A DNA stretch of 12,307 bases from Pseudomonadota bacterium (GCA_023423935.1 JAFAEQ010000036.1:1-12307); one strand, 5' to 3'; counted from the first letter of the stretch, positions 1 through 7,965 are shown. Made by a program: numbers and translations. Notes: generated from the sequence alone by a model not told the origin.

Positions 1-2
1 CC

Positions 3-740
3 GGCGCGACGGTGTTGCTGGAATCCGATGCCGAGCGTCCCGCGCCGGTGCTCGTGTGGCAGAGGTTTGGGCGAGGCTCCACGTTTCTGCTTGCGACCTC
101 GAGCACGCTGCGCTGGCAGATGCGCACCGATCCGAAGGACCAGCGACATGAGCTCTTCTGGCGTCAGCTCGCGCATGCATTGACCGACAGCGTCGCGGTC
201 CGCTCCACGTTGCGCAGCGACCGCACCGTCTACAACGATCAGCAAAGCGTGCGTCTCGAGGCTCAGCTGCACAACCCGACGTTCGATCCGGTCAGCGACG
301 CCCGTGTGGAGCTGTTCGTCGCGCCGGAGCGGGAGGCGCCATACACCCTGACCATGCGAGCCTCGGATGAAGGCGACGGTCGCTATGTCGCCACCCTCGA
401 TGCGCCCGCGGTCGGGTTGTATCGCATCGACATGACGGCTCGTCTGCCCGACGGCGAAATGCAGAACGCCACCGCCTATCTGCGGCGGGCCGACGGTGTG
501 CTGGAACATTATGACGTGCGTCAGAACCGGCCCCTGCTGGAACGTATTGCCACATCAACAGGGGGGCGTTACTGGACGATGGATCAGCTGAGCGAGCTTG
601 CGGCCGCCATTCCGTACTCGCGGGCCGGCATCGTCGAGCGTCAGATGCTGGACCTATGGAATCTTCCCATCGTTTTCCTGGTCCTACTGGCATTGAAGCT
701 CAGTGAATGGCTGCTGCGCCTGCGATGGGGACGCCTTTGA
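3..740 (+). CDS. C-terminal part of a membrane-anchored, glutamine-amidotransferase-like protein (5' end outside window)
   Basis: The frame is open from the left edge, so the true start is upstream; the GTG at 12 is an internal valine. About 245 residues are visible. The beginning (PVLVWQRFGRGSTFLLAT, then an FWRQL motif) resembles the segment after the amidotransferase-like domain in large membrane proteins of MoxR-associated loci. Next comes a beta-rich region of about 100 residues (nt 200-500), probably an Ig-like periplasmic domain. The last ~25 residues hold one hydrophobic helix (nt 655-715, LPIVFLVLLALKLSEWLL) and a basic tail (RLRWGRL), which fits a C-terminal membrane anchor with the bulk in the periplasm. 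No cysteine occurs in the visible part, so any amidotransferase-like fold here is unlikely to be a classical Cys enzyme, although the nucleophile region would lie outside the window. The stop overlaps the next gene. Family assignment is by recalled resemblance; the role is inferred from its neighbours. Confidence 0.85.
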   Translation, partial: GATVLLESDAERPAPVLVWQRFGRGSTFLLATSSTLRWQMRTDPKDQRHELFWRQLAHALTDSVAVRSTLRSDRTVYNDQQSVRLEAQLHNPTFDPVSDARVELFVAPEREAPYTLTMRASDEGDGRYVATLDAPAVGLYRIDMTARLPDGEMQNATAYLRRADGVLEHYDVRQNRPLLERIATSTGGRYWTMDQLSELAAAIPYSRAGIVERQMLDLWNLPIVFLVLLALKLSEWLLRLRWGRL

Positions 741-1663
741 GCCGTACTACCTCATATCCGCGCCTGCGCCGTGGAATCGTCTTGTCGGCGATTCTCGCTG
801 CTGCGCCGGTGACGGGCATGGCGGCCACGTATTCGCTCATCGTGAGCGGTCTGGGGGGAGAGGCGCAGTACGAGCAACGCTTTCGCGATCAGTCTCAGAA
901 GATTGCCGCAGCGGCCCGGCGCCTGACGGGCGACGAAGCGACGGCGATCATGCTGTCGGGTGCCGACGCGACGCGCGATGCGGTGCGACGCTCGTTCCGC
1001 GAGCTCGGTGCGCGCCTGACCGCCGACGATCAATTGATCGTCACGCTGCTCGGTCACGGCAGCTTCGACGGTGAGCAGTACCGGTTCAATCTGCCCGGTC
1101 CCGACTTGACGGAACAGGATCTGGGCAACCTGCTCGATGCGCTGAAGGTCGGCCAGATTCTCATCGTGAATGCGACGAGTGCCAGCGGCGCGGTTCTGGC
1201 CCGATGGCAACGTCCTGGACGCATCCTCGTCACGGCAACCAAGAGCGGTGGCGAACGCACGGCGACCCGCTTTGCGCAGTTCTGGGTCGAGGCGCTCGAA
1301 GGTACGCAAGCCGATCTCAACAAGGATGACATCGTGACTGCGGCCGAGGCGTTCGATTACGCCTCGCGCAAGGTGGGTGATTCCTTCAAAGCAGATGCAT
1401 TGCTCGCAACCGAGCATGCGCGTCTGGAAGGAAGTGGCGCAGATCGCTTTCAGGTCGCGCGTCTCGGGGCCGCGGCCCGCGTCACCACTGATCCCCATCT
1501 GAACGAACTGTTCGCGCAGCGTGTGCGCATCGAGCGCGAGCTGGAGGGCGTGAAGCAGCGCAAGGCTTCGCTGACCTCCGACGCCTACTACGATGAGCTC
1601 GAATCGGTGCTGGTCCGCCTCGCCACCCTGCAGCGCGATATCGATGCGCAAACGGTGAACTGA
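725..1663 (+). CDS. Secreted caspase/legumain-fold (peptidase C13-like) protein lacking the catalytic cysteine
   Basis: A 312-residue exported protein. An N-terminal signal peptide is visible (YPRLRRG, then a hydrophobic core and GMAA, cleavage near residue 34). The body resembles the caspase/legumain-like (clan CD) fold: a hydrophobic strand ending in GHGS (His111), then strand ILIVNATSASG (149-155), then ILVTATKSGGERTATRFAQFW. In active members the second strand ends in [DE]AC-x-SG with the nucleophile; here the position holds Thr/Ser and the whole protein contains no cysteine, so it is probably a pseudo-protease. Residues 197-208 (DLNKDDIVTAAE) match the spacing of an EF-hand calcium loop. 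The C-terminal ~60 residues are charged and probably coiled-coil. The start is uncertain: ATG 707, ATG 725 or TTG 737. I chose ATG 725; TTG 737 overlaps the upstream stop and has GGGGA just before it. The stop is coupled to the next start as TGATG. Confidence 0.85.
   Translation: MGTPLSRTTSYPRLRRGIVLSAILAAAPVTGMAATYSLIVSGLGGEAQYEQRFRDQSQKIAAAARRLTGDEATAIMLSGADATRDAVRRSFRELGARLTADDQLIVTLLGHGSFDGEQYRFNLPGPDLTEQDLGNLLDALKVGQILIVNATSASGAVLARWQRPGRILVTATKSGGERTATRFAQFWVEALEGTQADLNKDDIVTAAEAFDYASRKVGDSFKADALLATEHARLEGSGADRFQVARLGAAARVTTDPHLNELFAQRVRIERELEGVKQRKASLTSDAYYDELESVLVRLATLQRDIDAQTVN
727..731 (+). promoter_or_regulatory. Possible ribosome binding site supporting an alternative TTG start at 737
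   Basis: GGGGA lies 5 bases before TTG 737, whose TTGA overlaps the stop of the upstream gene. Neither ATG 707 nor ATG 725 has a recognisable Shine-Dalgarno sequence. Starting at 737 would give a 308-residue protein with a more typical 12-residue signal-peptide n-region. This is a weak signal, recorded because it bears on which start is real. Confidence 0.3.
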
Positions 1664-3978
1664 TGCGCCGGCTTCAACTCACATCGACGCGGGCGCATCT
1701 CCAACAGGCGGCGGTGCTTCTCGTATCGATGTTGATCTTCGGGCCGCTGCACGCGCAGTCCGTCGACTACGATCCGCGCCGGCCGGAGGCGCTCGCACCG
1801 TGTGACGATCACTTCTATCACGGCCGTGAAGCCGAAGCGGCGCAGTGCTACGGCACCCTTCTGAGCATGAGCGCCGATCCTACGATCCAGGCAGAGGCAG
1901 CGTGGCGAACCGCGGACGTTCAGCGCGCCAACCGTGCCTTTCGTCAGGCGGTGCGCACGAATCAGCGATCCATCTATGCGCGTTCGCGATGGGGACGCCT
2001 GTTCCTGGAGACTCATCAGCACGACGAAGCGCTGCGACTGTTTCGTGAAGCGCTGGAGCTTTCTCCCAACGACGTGCATGCGCGGCTGGGCCTTGCTCAT
2101 GTCTACACCGAGCAGTTTGCCGGCGAAGCCGAGCCGATCGTCGATGCGGTACTCAAAGATGAGCCTGCGGCCGTCGAGGGTCATCTCTTGCGTGCGCGCA
2201 TGGCGCTCGAAGGCGCTCACTTCGATGAAGCTCGCAGCTCACTCGATCAGGCGATGAAGGCTGCCAATGCGCAGAAGATGCCACCGCTCGAAGTCTATGC
2301 GCAGCGCGCGGTACTGGATCTAGCGCGCGGACAGGACAGCGCAGGCATGCAGCGCAATGCGTGGGTGACGCGCTCGCTCGCATACAACCCCAACGACGGT
2401 GGCGTTTTCGAGGAGCTCGCGCAGTTCGAGGTCATGCGCCGACGCTATGCAGAAGCCACGGCGTTTCTGCGCAAAGCGATCGAAGTCGAGCCGCGGCGTT
2501 GGTCTGCTCACGCGGCGCTCGGTGCGAATCTGCTGCGCTTCGGTCAGATCGAGCAGGCGCGCCAGCACATGCAGGTCGCCTATGAAGGCGATCCCTACAG
2601 TCCCACCATCGTCAACACATTGCGACTGCTCGACCGAGCCGAACAGGTCGAGGTGTTCGAAACGAAAGTCGCGTTGCCGTCGATGCAGGAAGTGCCCCTG
2701 CAGGTGCGTCTCGACAAGAAGGAATCTGCAGCGCTCAGTCCGTATGTGGAGCGCATCGCACGCGAGAGCATTGCGACGTTTGCGCGACGTTACGGCTATC
2801 AGCCCAAAGGTCCCATCAGCGTCGAGCTCTATCCGAATCACGATGATTTCGCCGTGCGCGTGGCGGCGCTTCCGGGCATCGGGCTTCTCGGCGTGACCTT
2901 CGGCGAGCTGGTCGTGATGGACAGTCCTTCCGGCCGTGCCATCGGCGATTTTCACTGGGGCACGACGCTATGGCACGAGATGGCGCACGTGTTCACGTTG
3001 TCGATGACGAACAATCGGGTGCCGCGCTGGCTGAGCGAAGGGATCTCGGTGTACGAAGAGTGGCGCACCGGTCCGACACCGGGCGTGGTCATCTCGCCGG
3101 ATGTGATGTCCGTGCTCCGCGATCGCCAGCGTCTGCTGCCGATTGCGGATCTGGACGGAGGCTTCATCCGTCCCGAGTATCCGAATCAGGTGCAGGTCTC
3201 CTACACGCAGGCGGGCCTGGTGTGTCTGTTCATCGAACAGCGCTGGGGATTCGATCGTCTGCCGCTGCTCGTCAAACAGTTCGAGCGCGAGACGACGACA
3301 CAGTCGGCCATCGAAGCGACGCTGAAGATCCCCGCGAAAGAATTCGATCGCGAGTTCGCGGCGTTCGTGCAAGAGCGGTATGCGACCACGTTTGCGCGCT
3401 TTGCCGAATGGCAGCAGGCGCGTGTCGAGGCTCTCAGGGCCGCCGAGGCTGGCGATTGGTCGAAAGTCATCGACCCCGCACAGCGTGCCATCGACATCTA
3501 TCCCGATGATCTCGCCAACGACGGACCGTATGTGCTGCTGGCGAGCGCGCTCGAGAAAACAGGACAGCGCGAGCGTGCCGTACAGACCTTGCAACGCTAT
3601 CGGGAACGCGGTGGCTGGGACCCCTCGAGCATGCGCCAGCTCGCGCAGTGGCTGCAGCCGGTCGATGCCGCTGCGGCGCTCGCGGTGCTCGCAGACGTGA
3701 ACTACGCCGATCCGCTGAACGCCTCACAGCATCAATTGCTCGGTGAGCAATATCTCGCAGCCGGGCGCGGCGAGGATTCGCTGCAGGAGTTTCGTGTGCT
3801 GCTGAGTCTCAATCCGCAGGATTCGGCCCCAGCGCACTTCGGTATGGCGCGCGCATTGCGTGCGGCGGGTGACGCTCAGGGCAGTCGACGCCATCTTCTC
3901 GATGCGCTCGAGACCGCACCGCATTTCAAACCGGCTCAAGCTCTGCTCTTGCAGATGATCGAGGAGCGTAAGGAATGA
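1663..3978 (+). CDS. Exported TPR-repeat protein with gluzincin zinc metallopeptidase domain (peptidase MA-like)
   Basis: A 771-residue protein with a signal peptide (basic start, hydrophobic residues 15-28, cleavage near GPLHA-QS at 31). Residues ~104-310 form several TPR-like helical pairs (ALRLFREALELSPND, ATAFLRKAIEVEP). The central domain has HEMAH (His438, Glu439, His442) followed by WLSEGISVYEEW, with Glu459 placed 17 residues after the second His: the HEXXH...E zinc arrangement of peptidase MA-like gluzincins (Peptidase_MA_2). All three zinc ligands and the catalytic Glu are present, so an active peptidase is plausible. Residues ~610-770 return to TPR-like repeats, so the catalytic domain sits between two binding scaffolds. 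It probably acts in the periplasm on proteins or peptides; the substrate is unknown. The ATG overlaps the preceding stop (TGATG) and the gene ends in an ATGA overlap with the MoxR gene. Confidence 0.92.
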   Translation: MRRLQLTSTRAHLQQAAVLLVSMLIFGPLHAQSVDYDPRRPEALAPCDDHFYHGREAEAAQCYGTLLSMSADPTIQAEAAWRTADVQRANRAFRQAVRTNQRSIYARSRWGRLFLETHQHDEALRLFREALELSPNDVHARLGLAHVYTEQFAGEAEPIVDAVLKDEPAAVEGHLLRARMALEGAHFDEARSSLDQAMKAANAQKMPPLEVYAQRAVLDLARGQDSAGMQRNAWVTRSLAYNPNDGGVFEELAQFEVMRRRYAEATAFLRKAIEVEPRRWSAHAALGANLLRFGQIEQARQHMQVAYEGDPYSPTIVNTLRLLDRAEQVEVFETKVALPSMQEVPLQVRLDKKESAALSPYVERIARESIATFARRYGYQPKGPISVELYPNHDDFAVRVAALPGIGLLGVTFGELVVMDSPSGRAIGDFHWGTTLWHEMAHVFTLSMTNNRVPRWLSEGISVYEEWRTGPTPGVVISPDVMSVLRDRQRLLPIADLDGGFIRPEYPNQVQVSYTQAGLVCLFIEQRWGFDRLPLLVKQFERETTTQSAIEATLKIPAKEFDREFAAFVQERYATTFARFAEWQQARVEALRAAEAGDWSKVIDPAQRAIDIYPDDLANDGPYVLLASALEKTGQRERAVQTLQRYRERGGWDPSSMRQLAQWLQPVDAAAALAVLADVNYADPLNASQHQLLGEQYLAAGRGEDSLQEFRVLLSLNPQDSAPAHFGMARALRAAGDAQGSRRHLLDALETAPHFKPAQALLLQMIEERKE
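3961..3966 (+). promoter_or_regulatory. Ribosome binding site of the MoxR gene
   Basis: GAGGAG, 8 bases before ATG 3975, lies inside the last codons of the upstream gene. It supports this start and reinitiation after the ATGA overlap. Confidence 0.65.
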
Positions 3979-4991
3979 TTCGATTCACGCACTCTGATAC
4001 CACGCAGCCCTCCGGCGATACCGCAGCGCTCGTCTCGGCGTTTCACGAACGGCTCAACGCCATTCGCGGTGAAGTGCGCAAGGTCATCGTCGGACAGAAC
4101 GAGGTGGTCGAGCATCTGCTGCTCACGCTACTCATCGGCGGCCATTGTCTGATCACGGGCATGCCGGGCACGGCAAAGACGCTGCTCGTACGCACGTTGG
4201 CGTCGGCGCTCGGCTTGTCGTTCAAGCGTGTGCAGTTCACGCCGGATCTGATGCCAACGGACATCACCGGCACCGATATCATCGAAGAGGACATCACGAC
4301 GGGTCACCGGCGCTGGACGTTCGTGCCGGGTCCCATCTTTGCAAACGTGCTGCTCGCCGATGAGATCAATCGCACACCGCCGAAGACGCAGGCGGCATTG
4401 CTCGAGGCGATGCAGGAACGCTCTGTCACCGTGCGCGGATCGACGCACGCGCTGGAGCCGCCCTTCTTCGTGCTCGCAACGCAGAATCCTATCGAGCTGG
4501 AAGGCACTTATCCCTTGCCCGAAGCTCAGCTCGATCGGTTCGTGTTCAACATCCTGCTCGACTATCTGAGCGCAGCGGATGAGCTCGACGTCGTGGAACG
4601 AACCACCTCGCATGTCGAGCTGCCGCGGATCGAAGCGTGTACTACACCTGCGCAGATCATCGACTTTCAGGCGTTGGTGCGACAGGTGCCGGTGTCGCAG
4701 GAAGTGCAGCAGCATGCCGTGAATCTGGTGCGTGCGACGCGACCCGGGGAACCGGGTGCATCTCAGAACGTTCGCCGTTACGTGCGTTATGGCGCGAGCG
4801 TGCGTGCTACGCAGTTCCTGCTGCTGGCGGCGAAGGCGCGCGCACTGATGCAGGATCGCTACCACGTCATGAACGAGGATCTGCACGCACTGGCGCTGCC
4901 GGTGCTGCGCCATCGAGTTCTGACCAACTATCAGGCGGAGTCCGACGGGGTTACGGTCGACTCGGTGCTTCGCGAGGTCATTGCCGGATGA
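3975..4991 (+). CDS. MoxR-family AAA+ ATPase
   Basis: A cytoplasmic 338-residue ATPase of usual family length. Walker A is GMPGTAKT (residues 62-69, Lys68), Walker B is LLADEINR (Asp129, Glu130), and sensor 1 is Asn171 in ATQNPIELEG. The hallmark TYPLPEAQLDRF follows, with Arg188 as a likely arginine-finger-type residue. The C-terminal ~45 residues (NEDLHALALPVLRHR) are the AAA lid. All ATPase motifs look intact. MoxR proteins act as chaperone-like remodelling ATPases that work with vWA-domain partners. The DUF58 and BatA genes directly downstream are the expected partners. The start overlaps the upstream stop (ATGA) and has a good ribosome binding site. The family call is very secure; the substrate is unknown. 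Confidence 0.97.
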   Translation: MIRFTHSDTTQPSGDTAALVSAFHERLNAIRGEVRKVIVGQNEVVEHLLLTLLIGGHCLITGMPGTAKTLLVRTLASALGLSFKRVQFTPDLMPTDITGTDIIEEDITTGHRRWTFVPGPIFANVLLADEINRTPPKTQAALLEAMQERSVTVRGSTHALEPPFFVLATQNPIELEGTYPLPEAQLDRFVFNILLDYLSAADELDVVERTTSHVELPRIEACTTPAQIIDFQALVRQVPVSQEVQQHAVNLVRATRPGEPGASQNVRRYVRYGASVRATQFLLLAAKARALMQDRYHVMNEDLHALALPVLRHRVLTNYQAESDGVTVDSVLREVIAG

Positions 4992-5001
4992 TCAGCCTCT
5001 C

Positions 5002-5901
5002 ATGAGCGCCGCGCCGCGCCTGCTCAGCCCGGAGATTCTGGCCAGTCTTGCCAATCTGGAGTTGGTGGCGCGCACCGCGGTGCATGGGTTTCTCACCGGT
5101 CTGCATCGATCGCCGAGTTTCGGATTCAGTCAGGAGTTCCGCGAGTACCGGGCGTATGCCGAAGGCGACGATCCGCGCTTCGTCGACTGGAATGTCTATG
5201 CGCGCACGGATCGCACGTACATCCGCCGCTTCGAAGGCGAAACGAATACGCGTCTGATGCTGCTGCTGGATGCGAGTGCTTCGATGGGCTATGTCTCGTC
5301 GCGCGCCGCGGTCACGAAAATGACCTATGCGAAGTATCTCGCTGCGGCCCTCGCCTATCTGGGTGCAAGACAGCACGATCCCGTCGGCTTGATCGCCTTC
5401 GACGAAGAGGTGCGGATGACGCGCCCGGCGACGAGTCGCACCGGAAGTCTGCAGGCACTGATCCACGCCATCGACACGGTGGAAACGGGCGGTGGCACGC
5501 AGCTCGTGAAGAGCTTCGAGGGTTTTCGCGAACATCTGGTGCGGCGCAGTCTCATCGTGCTGATTTCCGATCTGTACTGCGATGCTTCATCCCTACAGCA
5601 GGCGTTGCATCCGCTGACCAGCCGCGGCCATGACGTCGTGATCTTTCATGTGCTCGATCCGCACGAGCTCGATCCGCGATGGGAAGAGTCGGTCGTGCTC
5701 GAGGATGTCGAGTCCAGGCAGAGCGCCAACATCGCTCCCGAGTTCTTGCAGGAGCGTTATGGCGCAAAGCTTACGGCGCATTTGAATGCGCTGCGCTCGG
5801 CGGCAGCATCGATTCGTGCGCACTTCGTTTCGCTGCAGACGGACCAACCGTTGAACGAAGCCTTGCGGCGCTATCTGCTGTTCCGCGAGGGCAGGCACTA
5901 A
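5002..5901 (+). CDS. DUF58 protein with von Willebrand factor A domain, MoxR partner
   Basis: A 299-residue, probably cytoplasmic protein. The N-terminal DUF58 signature is clear: HRSPSFGFSQEFREYR, then YAEGDDPRFVDW (residues 52-63). A vWA-like domain follows with a MIDAS metal site: DASAS (Asp90, Ser92, Ser94), Thr166 in GGGTQL, and Asp190 in ISDLYCD, so all three MIDAS loops are present. No membrane helix is seen, unlike longer DUF58 proteins that begin with two. DUF58 proteins are standard partners of MoxR and are thought to bind it or its client through the metal site. I chose ATG 5002, 10 bases after the MoxR stop. An in-frame TTG at 4981 overlaps the MoxR end and would add MPDDQPL; neither start has a strong Shine-Dalgarno sequence. 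Confidence 0.95.
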   Translation: MSAAPRLLSPEILASLANLELVARTAVHGFLTGLHRSPSFGFSQEFREYRAYAEGDDPRFVDWNVYARTDRTYIRRFEGETNTRLMLLLDASASMGYVSSRAAVTKMTYAKYLAAALAYLGARQHDPVGLIAFDEEVRMTRPATSRTGSLQALIHAIDTVETGGGTQLVKSFEGFREHLVRRSLIVLISDLYCDASSLQQALHPLTSRGHDVVIFHVLDPHELDPRWEESVVLEDVESRQSANIAPEFLQERYGAKLTAHLNALRSAAASIRAHFVSLQTDQPLNEALRRYLLFREGRH

Positions 5902-5905
5902 AGGA
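5900..5905 (+). promoter_or_regulatory. Ribosome binding site of the BatA-type gene, unusually close to the start
   Basis: AAAGGA overlaps the TAA stop of the upstream gene and ends only 2 bases before ATG 5908. The spacing is shorter than usual. The encoded N-terminus is nevertheless typical of BatA proteins, so the start is probably right. Confidence 0.45.
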
Positions 5906-5907
5906 TC

Positions 5908-7965
5908 ATGTTCATCGCGCCTGCCTTTCTTGCCGGACTGCTCGCCATCGCGTTGCCGCTATGGCTGCACCGCATCGCGCAAGCCAATCCCACGCGTCAT
6001 CCGTTTCCTTCGCTCATGCTCATGGAGCCGAGCGAAATCCAGCGCAGCGCGCGACGTACGCTGCGCTACTGGCTGCTGCTGTTCTTACGCATCCTTCTGA
6101 TCGCCGCGCTCGCGCTGGCGTTCGCGGGACCGTTGCTCTCGCCGCGCGCCGTGCCGCAAGTCGATCCTGCCGGACGACTGCATGCGATCGTCGTGGACAC
6201 GTCGCTCTCGATGCAGCATGCGGATCGCTGGCCGCGCGCACTGTCGGAGGCGCGACTCATCGTCGAGCACGCACGGCCGGGCGATGAGCTCATGCTCGTG
6301 CGTGCGTCGGGCCATCGCATCGAAGTGATTCAGGAGCCGGTGGGTGTGCAGCAGGCGGGGCAGGTGCTGGCGGCGCTCGATTCAATCGAGCCCGGACACC
6401 AGCGGCTCGATTACGGGCTGCTCATGTCGACTGCCAAAGGATTTCTGAGCGCGACGCGTCTGCCGGTCGAGCTGCATCTGATTTCGGACATGCAGCAGTC
6501 GGCCGGTCCTCTGCGTTTCGCGGACCTCGAGCCGCCGTCGGGTAGCGAGCTGCGCTTCCACGATGTGGCCGCGGGAGATTCTTCCAACACATATATAAGA
6601 GACGTGCGGACCGCGGCCGATGGCAAGCTGACCGTCGAGGTGCGCACGACTGCCGCCTCCGTGCTCGCGCTCGAGGCGGTGGCGCTGGTCGATGGCGAGG
6701 CCGTGACGCGCCGTGCATTCAAGATCGGTCCGGCATCCGCGGCGCCGTTGGTACATGAAGGCGAGGGCAGTCCGCCCGAGGAGCCGTTCTCGCAGGCCGC
6801 GCAACACGGCACGACCTACGCGGATGCCACGGTCACGCTGACGCTTCCGGAGCTCACGCCGGTCGCTCATCGCGTCGAAGTTCGTCTGGGACCTGCCGAT
6901 GCGCTCGCTGCGGACGACCGCTTCTATCGTGTGTTCGAGCAGACGATTCCGCGTGTACTCGTGCTCTCGCGCGGCAACGACAGCGACGAAGCGATCTACG
7001 CAGCCGCTGCGATCGATTCGCTCGCGGCGCCGAAGCTCCATGCGCAGACGCTCGCGGCACAGGAGCTCGACGTGCGTACGTTGCCGCAGTTCGCTGCCGT
7101 GATGGTGACCGATCCTGCTGCGCTCAGCAGCGCTGCAGTTGCACGCATTCATGACTTCGTGCGCGGCGGCGGATCGCTGTTCATGACCTTCAACAGCGGC
7201 ACGACGGCAGGTCTGCTCGCCGATTGGCGCGTGCGCAGCGCTATCGCAAAGCCCACGCGCATCGCACAGGTCGATGCCACGCATCCGGTGCTGCGCAATC
7301 CGGCCGGTTGGAACAACGTTCATGTGCTGCGACATGTCCAGGTCATTCCCGAGGACGACGATCGTGTGCTGATCGCGCTCGAGGATGGCACGCCGTTGCT
7401 CATCGAGCGAAAGTTCGGCGCGGGCCGCATGCTGGTGCTCAGCTCGCCCTTGTCACGTGAGTGGAACGACCTTGCGACACATGCCGTGTTCGTGCGGTTC
7501 ATGGCGGATATGGCTTCCTATCTGACGGATGCTGAAGCGACGGCGAGCTCTGCCCAGGTCGGTGACGTGCTGATGACGGGACTGAGCGCGGAGCGGGGCG
7601 GCCAGATTTTCGATCCGCGCGGTCAGCGCGTGCTGGGCTTGGGCGGATCGACTCCGAGTGATCGCATCGTTCCCGAACGGCCGGGCTTCTATGAGATTCG
7701 CAGTGCGGGAGCGAGTCGCTGGGTGGCCGTCAACGTGGATGCGCGAGAGTCGCAGCTGGCGCGAATGCCCAGGTCGACGCTGCAGCGATGGCAAAGCCTG
7801 CAGACGCCGCTGATCCGCAAGCTCGGCGGTTCGGTCGAGGCCACCGCAACCGAAGATCGCGTGTCGATCGGTTATGCCCTTCTGCTCGCCTGCCTGGTGT
7901 TGCTGCTGCTCGAGACGATCGTTGCCAATCATTTTCTTGCCGTACGTCGTGAGGTGCCCCGATGA
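5908..7965 (+). CDS. BatA-domain vWA membrane protein with amidotransferase-like domain
   Basis: A 685-residue inner-membrane protein. The N-terminus is a classic BatA (aerotolerance regulator N-terminal) segment: MFIAPAFLAGLLAIALPLWL, helix one, then FPSLMLME, then helix two at residues 53-76. A vWA-like domain follows with DTSLS (Asp97, Ser99, Ser101) and a later Asp194 in LISDMQQ, but no threonine at the expected middle MIDAS position (region HQRLDYGLLMSTA, 165-177). A beta-rich linker leads to an amidotransferase-like domain from about residue 348 (PRVLVLSRG; FVRGGGSLFMTF). The only cysteine lies in the C-terminal membrane helix (652-680), so that domain has no nucleophile. The middle is probably periplasmic, held by helices at both ends. 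It likely couples MoxR/DUF58 to the membrane; that role is inferred. It overlaps the next gene by ATGA. Confidence 0.93.
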   Translation: MFIAPAFLAGLLAIALPLWLHRIAQANPTRHPFPSLMLMEPSEIQRSARRTLRYWLLLFLRILLIAALALAFAGPLLSPRAVPQVDPAGRLHAIVVDTSLSMQHADRWPRALSEARLIVEHARPGDELMLVRASGHRIEVIQEPVGVQQAGQVLAALDSIEPGHQRLDYGLLMSTAKGFLSATRLPVELHLISDMQQSAGPLRFADLEPPSGSELRFHDVAAGDSSNTYIRDVRTAADGKLTVEVRTTAASVLALEAVALVDGEAVTRRAFKIGPASAAPLVHEGEGSPPEEPFSQAAQHGTTYADATVTLTLPELTPVAHRVEVRLGPADALAADDRFYRVFEQTIPRVLVLSRGNDSDEAIYAAAAIDSLAAPKLHAQTLAAQELDVRTLPQFAAVMVTDPAALSSAAVARIHDFVRGGGSLFMTFNSGTTAGLLADWRVRSAIAKPTRIAQVDATHPVLRNPAGWNNVHVLRHVQVIPEDDDRVLIALEDGTPLLIERKFGAGRMLVLSSPLSREWNDLATHAVFVRFMADMASYLTDAEATASSAQVGDVLMTGLSAERGGQIFDPRGQRVLGLGGSTPSDRIVPERPGFYEIRSAGASRWVAVNVDARESQLARMPRSTLQRWQSLQTPLIRKLGGSVEATATEDRVSIGYALLLACLVLLLLETIVANHFLAVRREVPR
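7951..7956 (+). promoter_or_regulatory. Ribosome binding site of the DUF4175 gene
   Basis: GAGGTG, 5 bases before ATG 7962, sits inside the end of the upstream gene. It supports ATG 7962 as the start. Confidence 0.6.

Noticed and set aside
752..1651. Minus-strand open frame of about 300 codons opposite the caspase-fold gene
   Set aside because: It mirrors the sense gene exactly, is rich in Arg and shows no motif; the sense strand has a signal peptide and fold motifs.
722..2000. Identical 15-base string at 722-736 and 1986-2000
   Set aside because: Both copies encode the same short peptide RWGRL in unrelated proteins with the same codons. Nothing else around them matches, so chance is sufficient.
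6571..6600. Internal promoter using the TATATAAG patch as a -10 box
   Set aside because: No reasonable -35 hexamer at 16-18 bases upstream, and it lies in the middle of a well-supported coding region.
6382..7335. Minus-strand open frame of 317 codons opposite the BatA-type gene
   Set aside because: Low-complexity Arg/His-rich shadow translation with no domain, set against well-supported sense coding.
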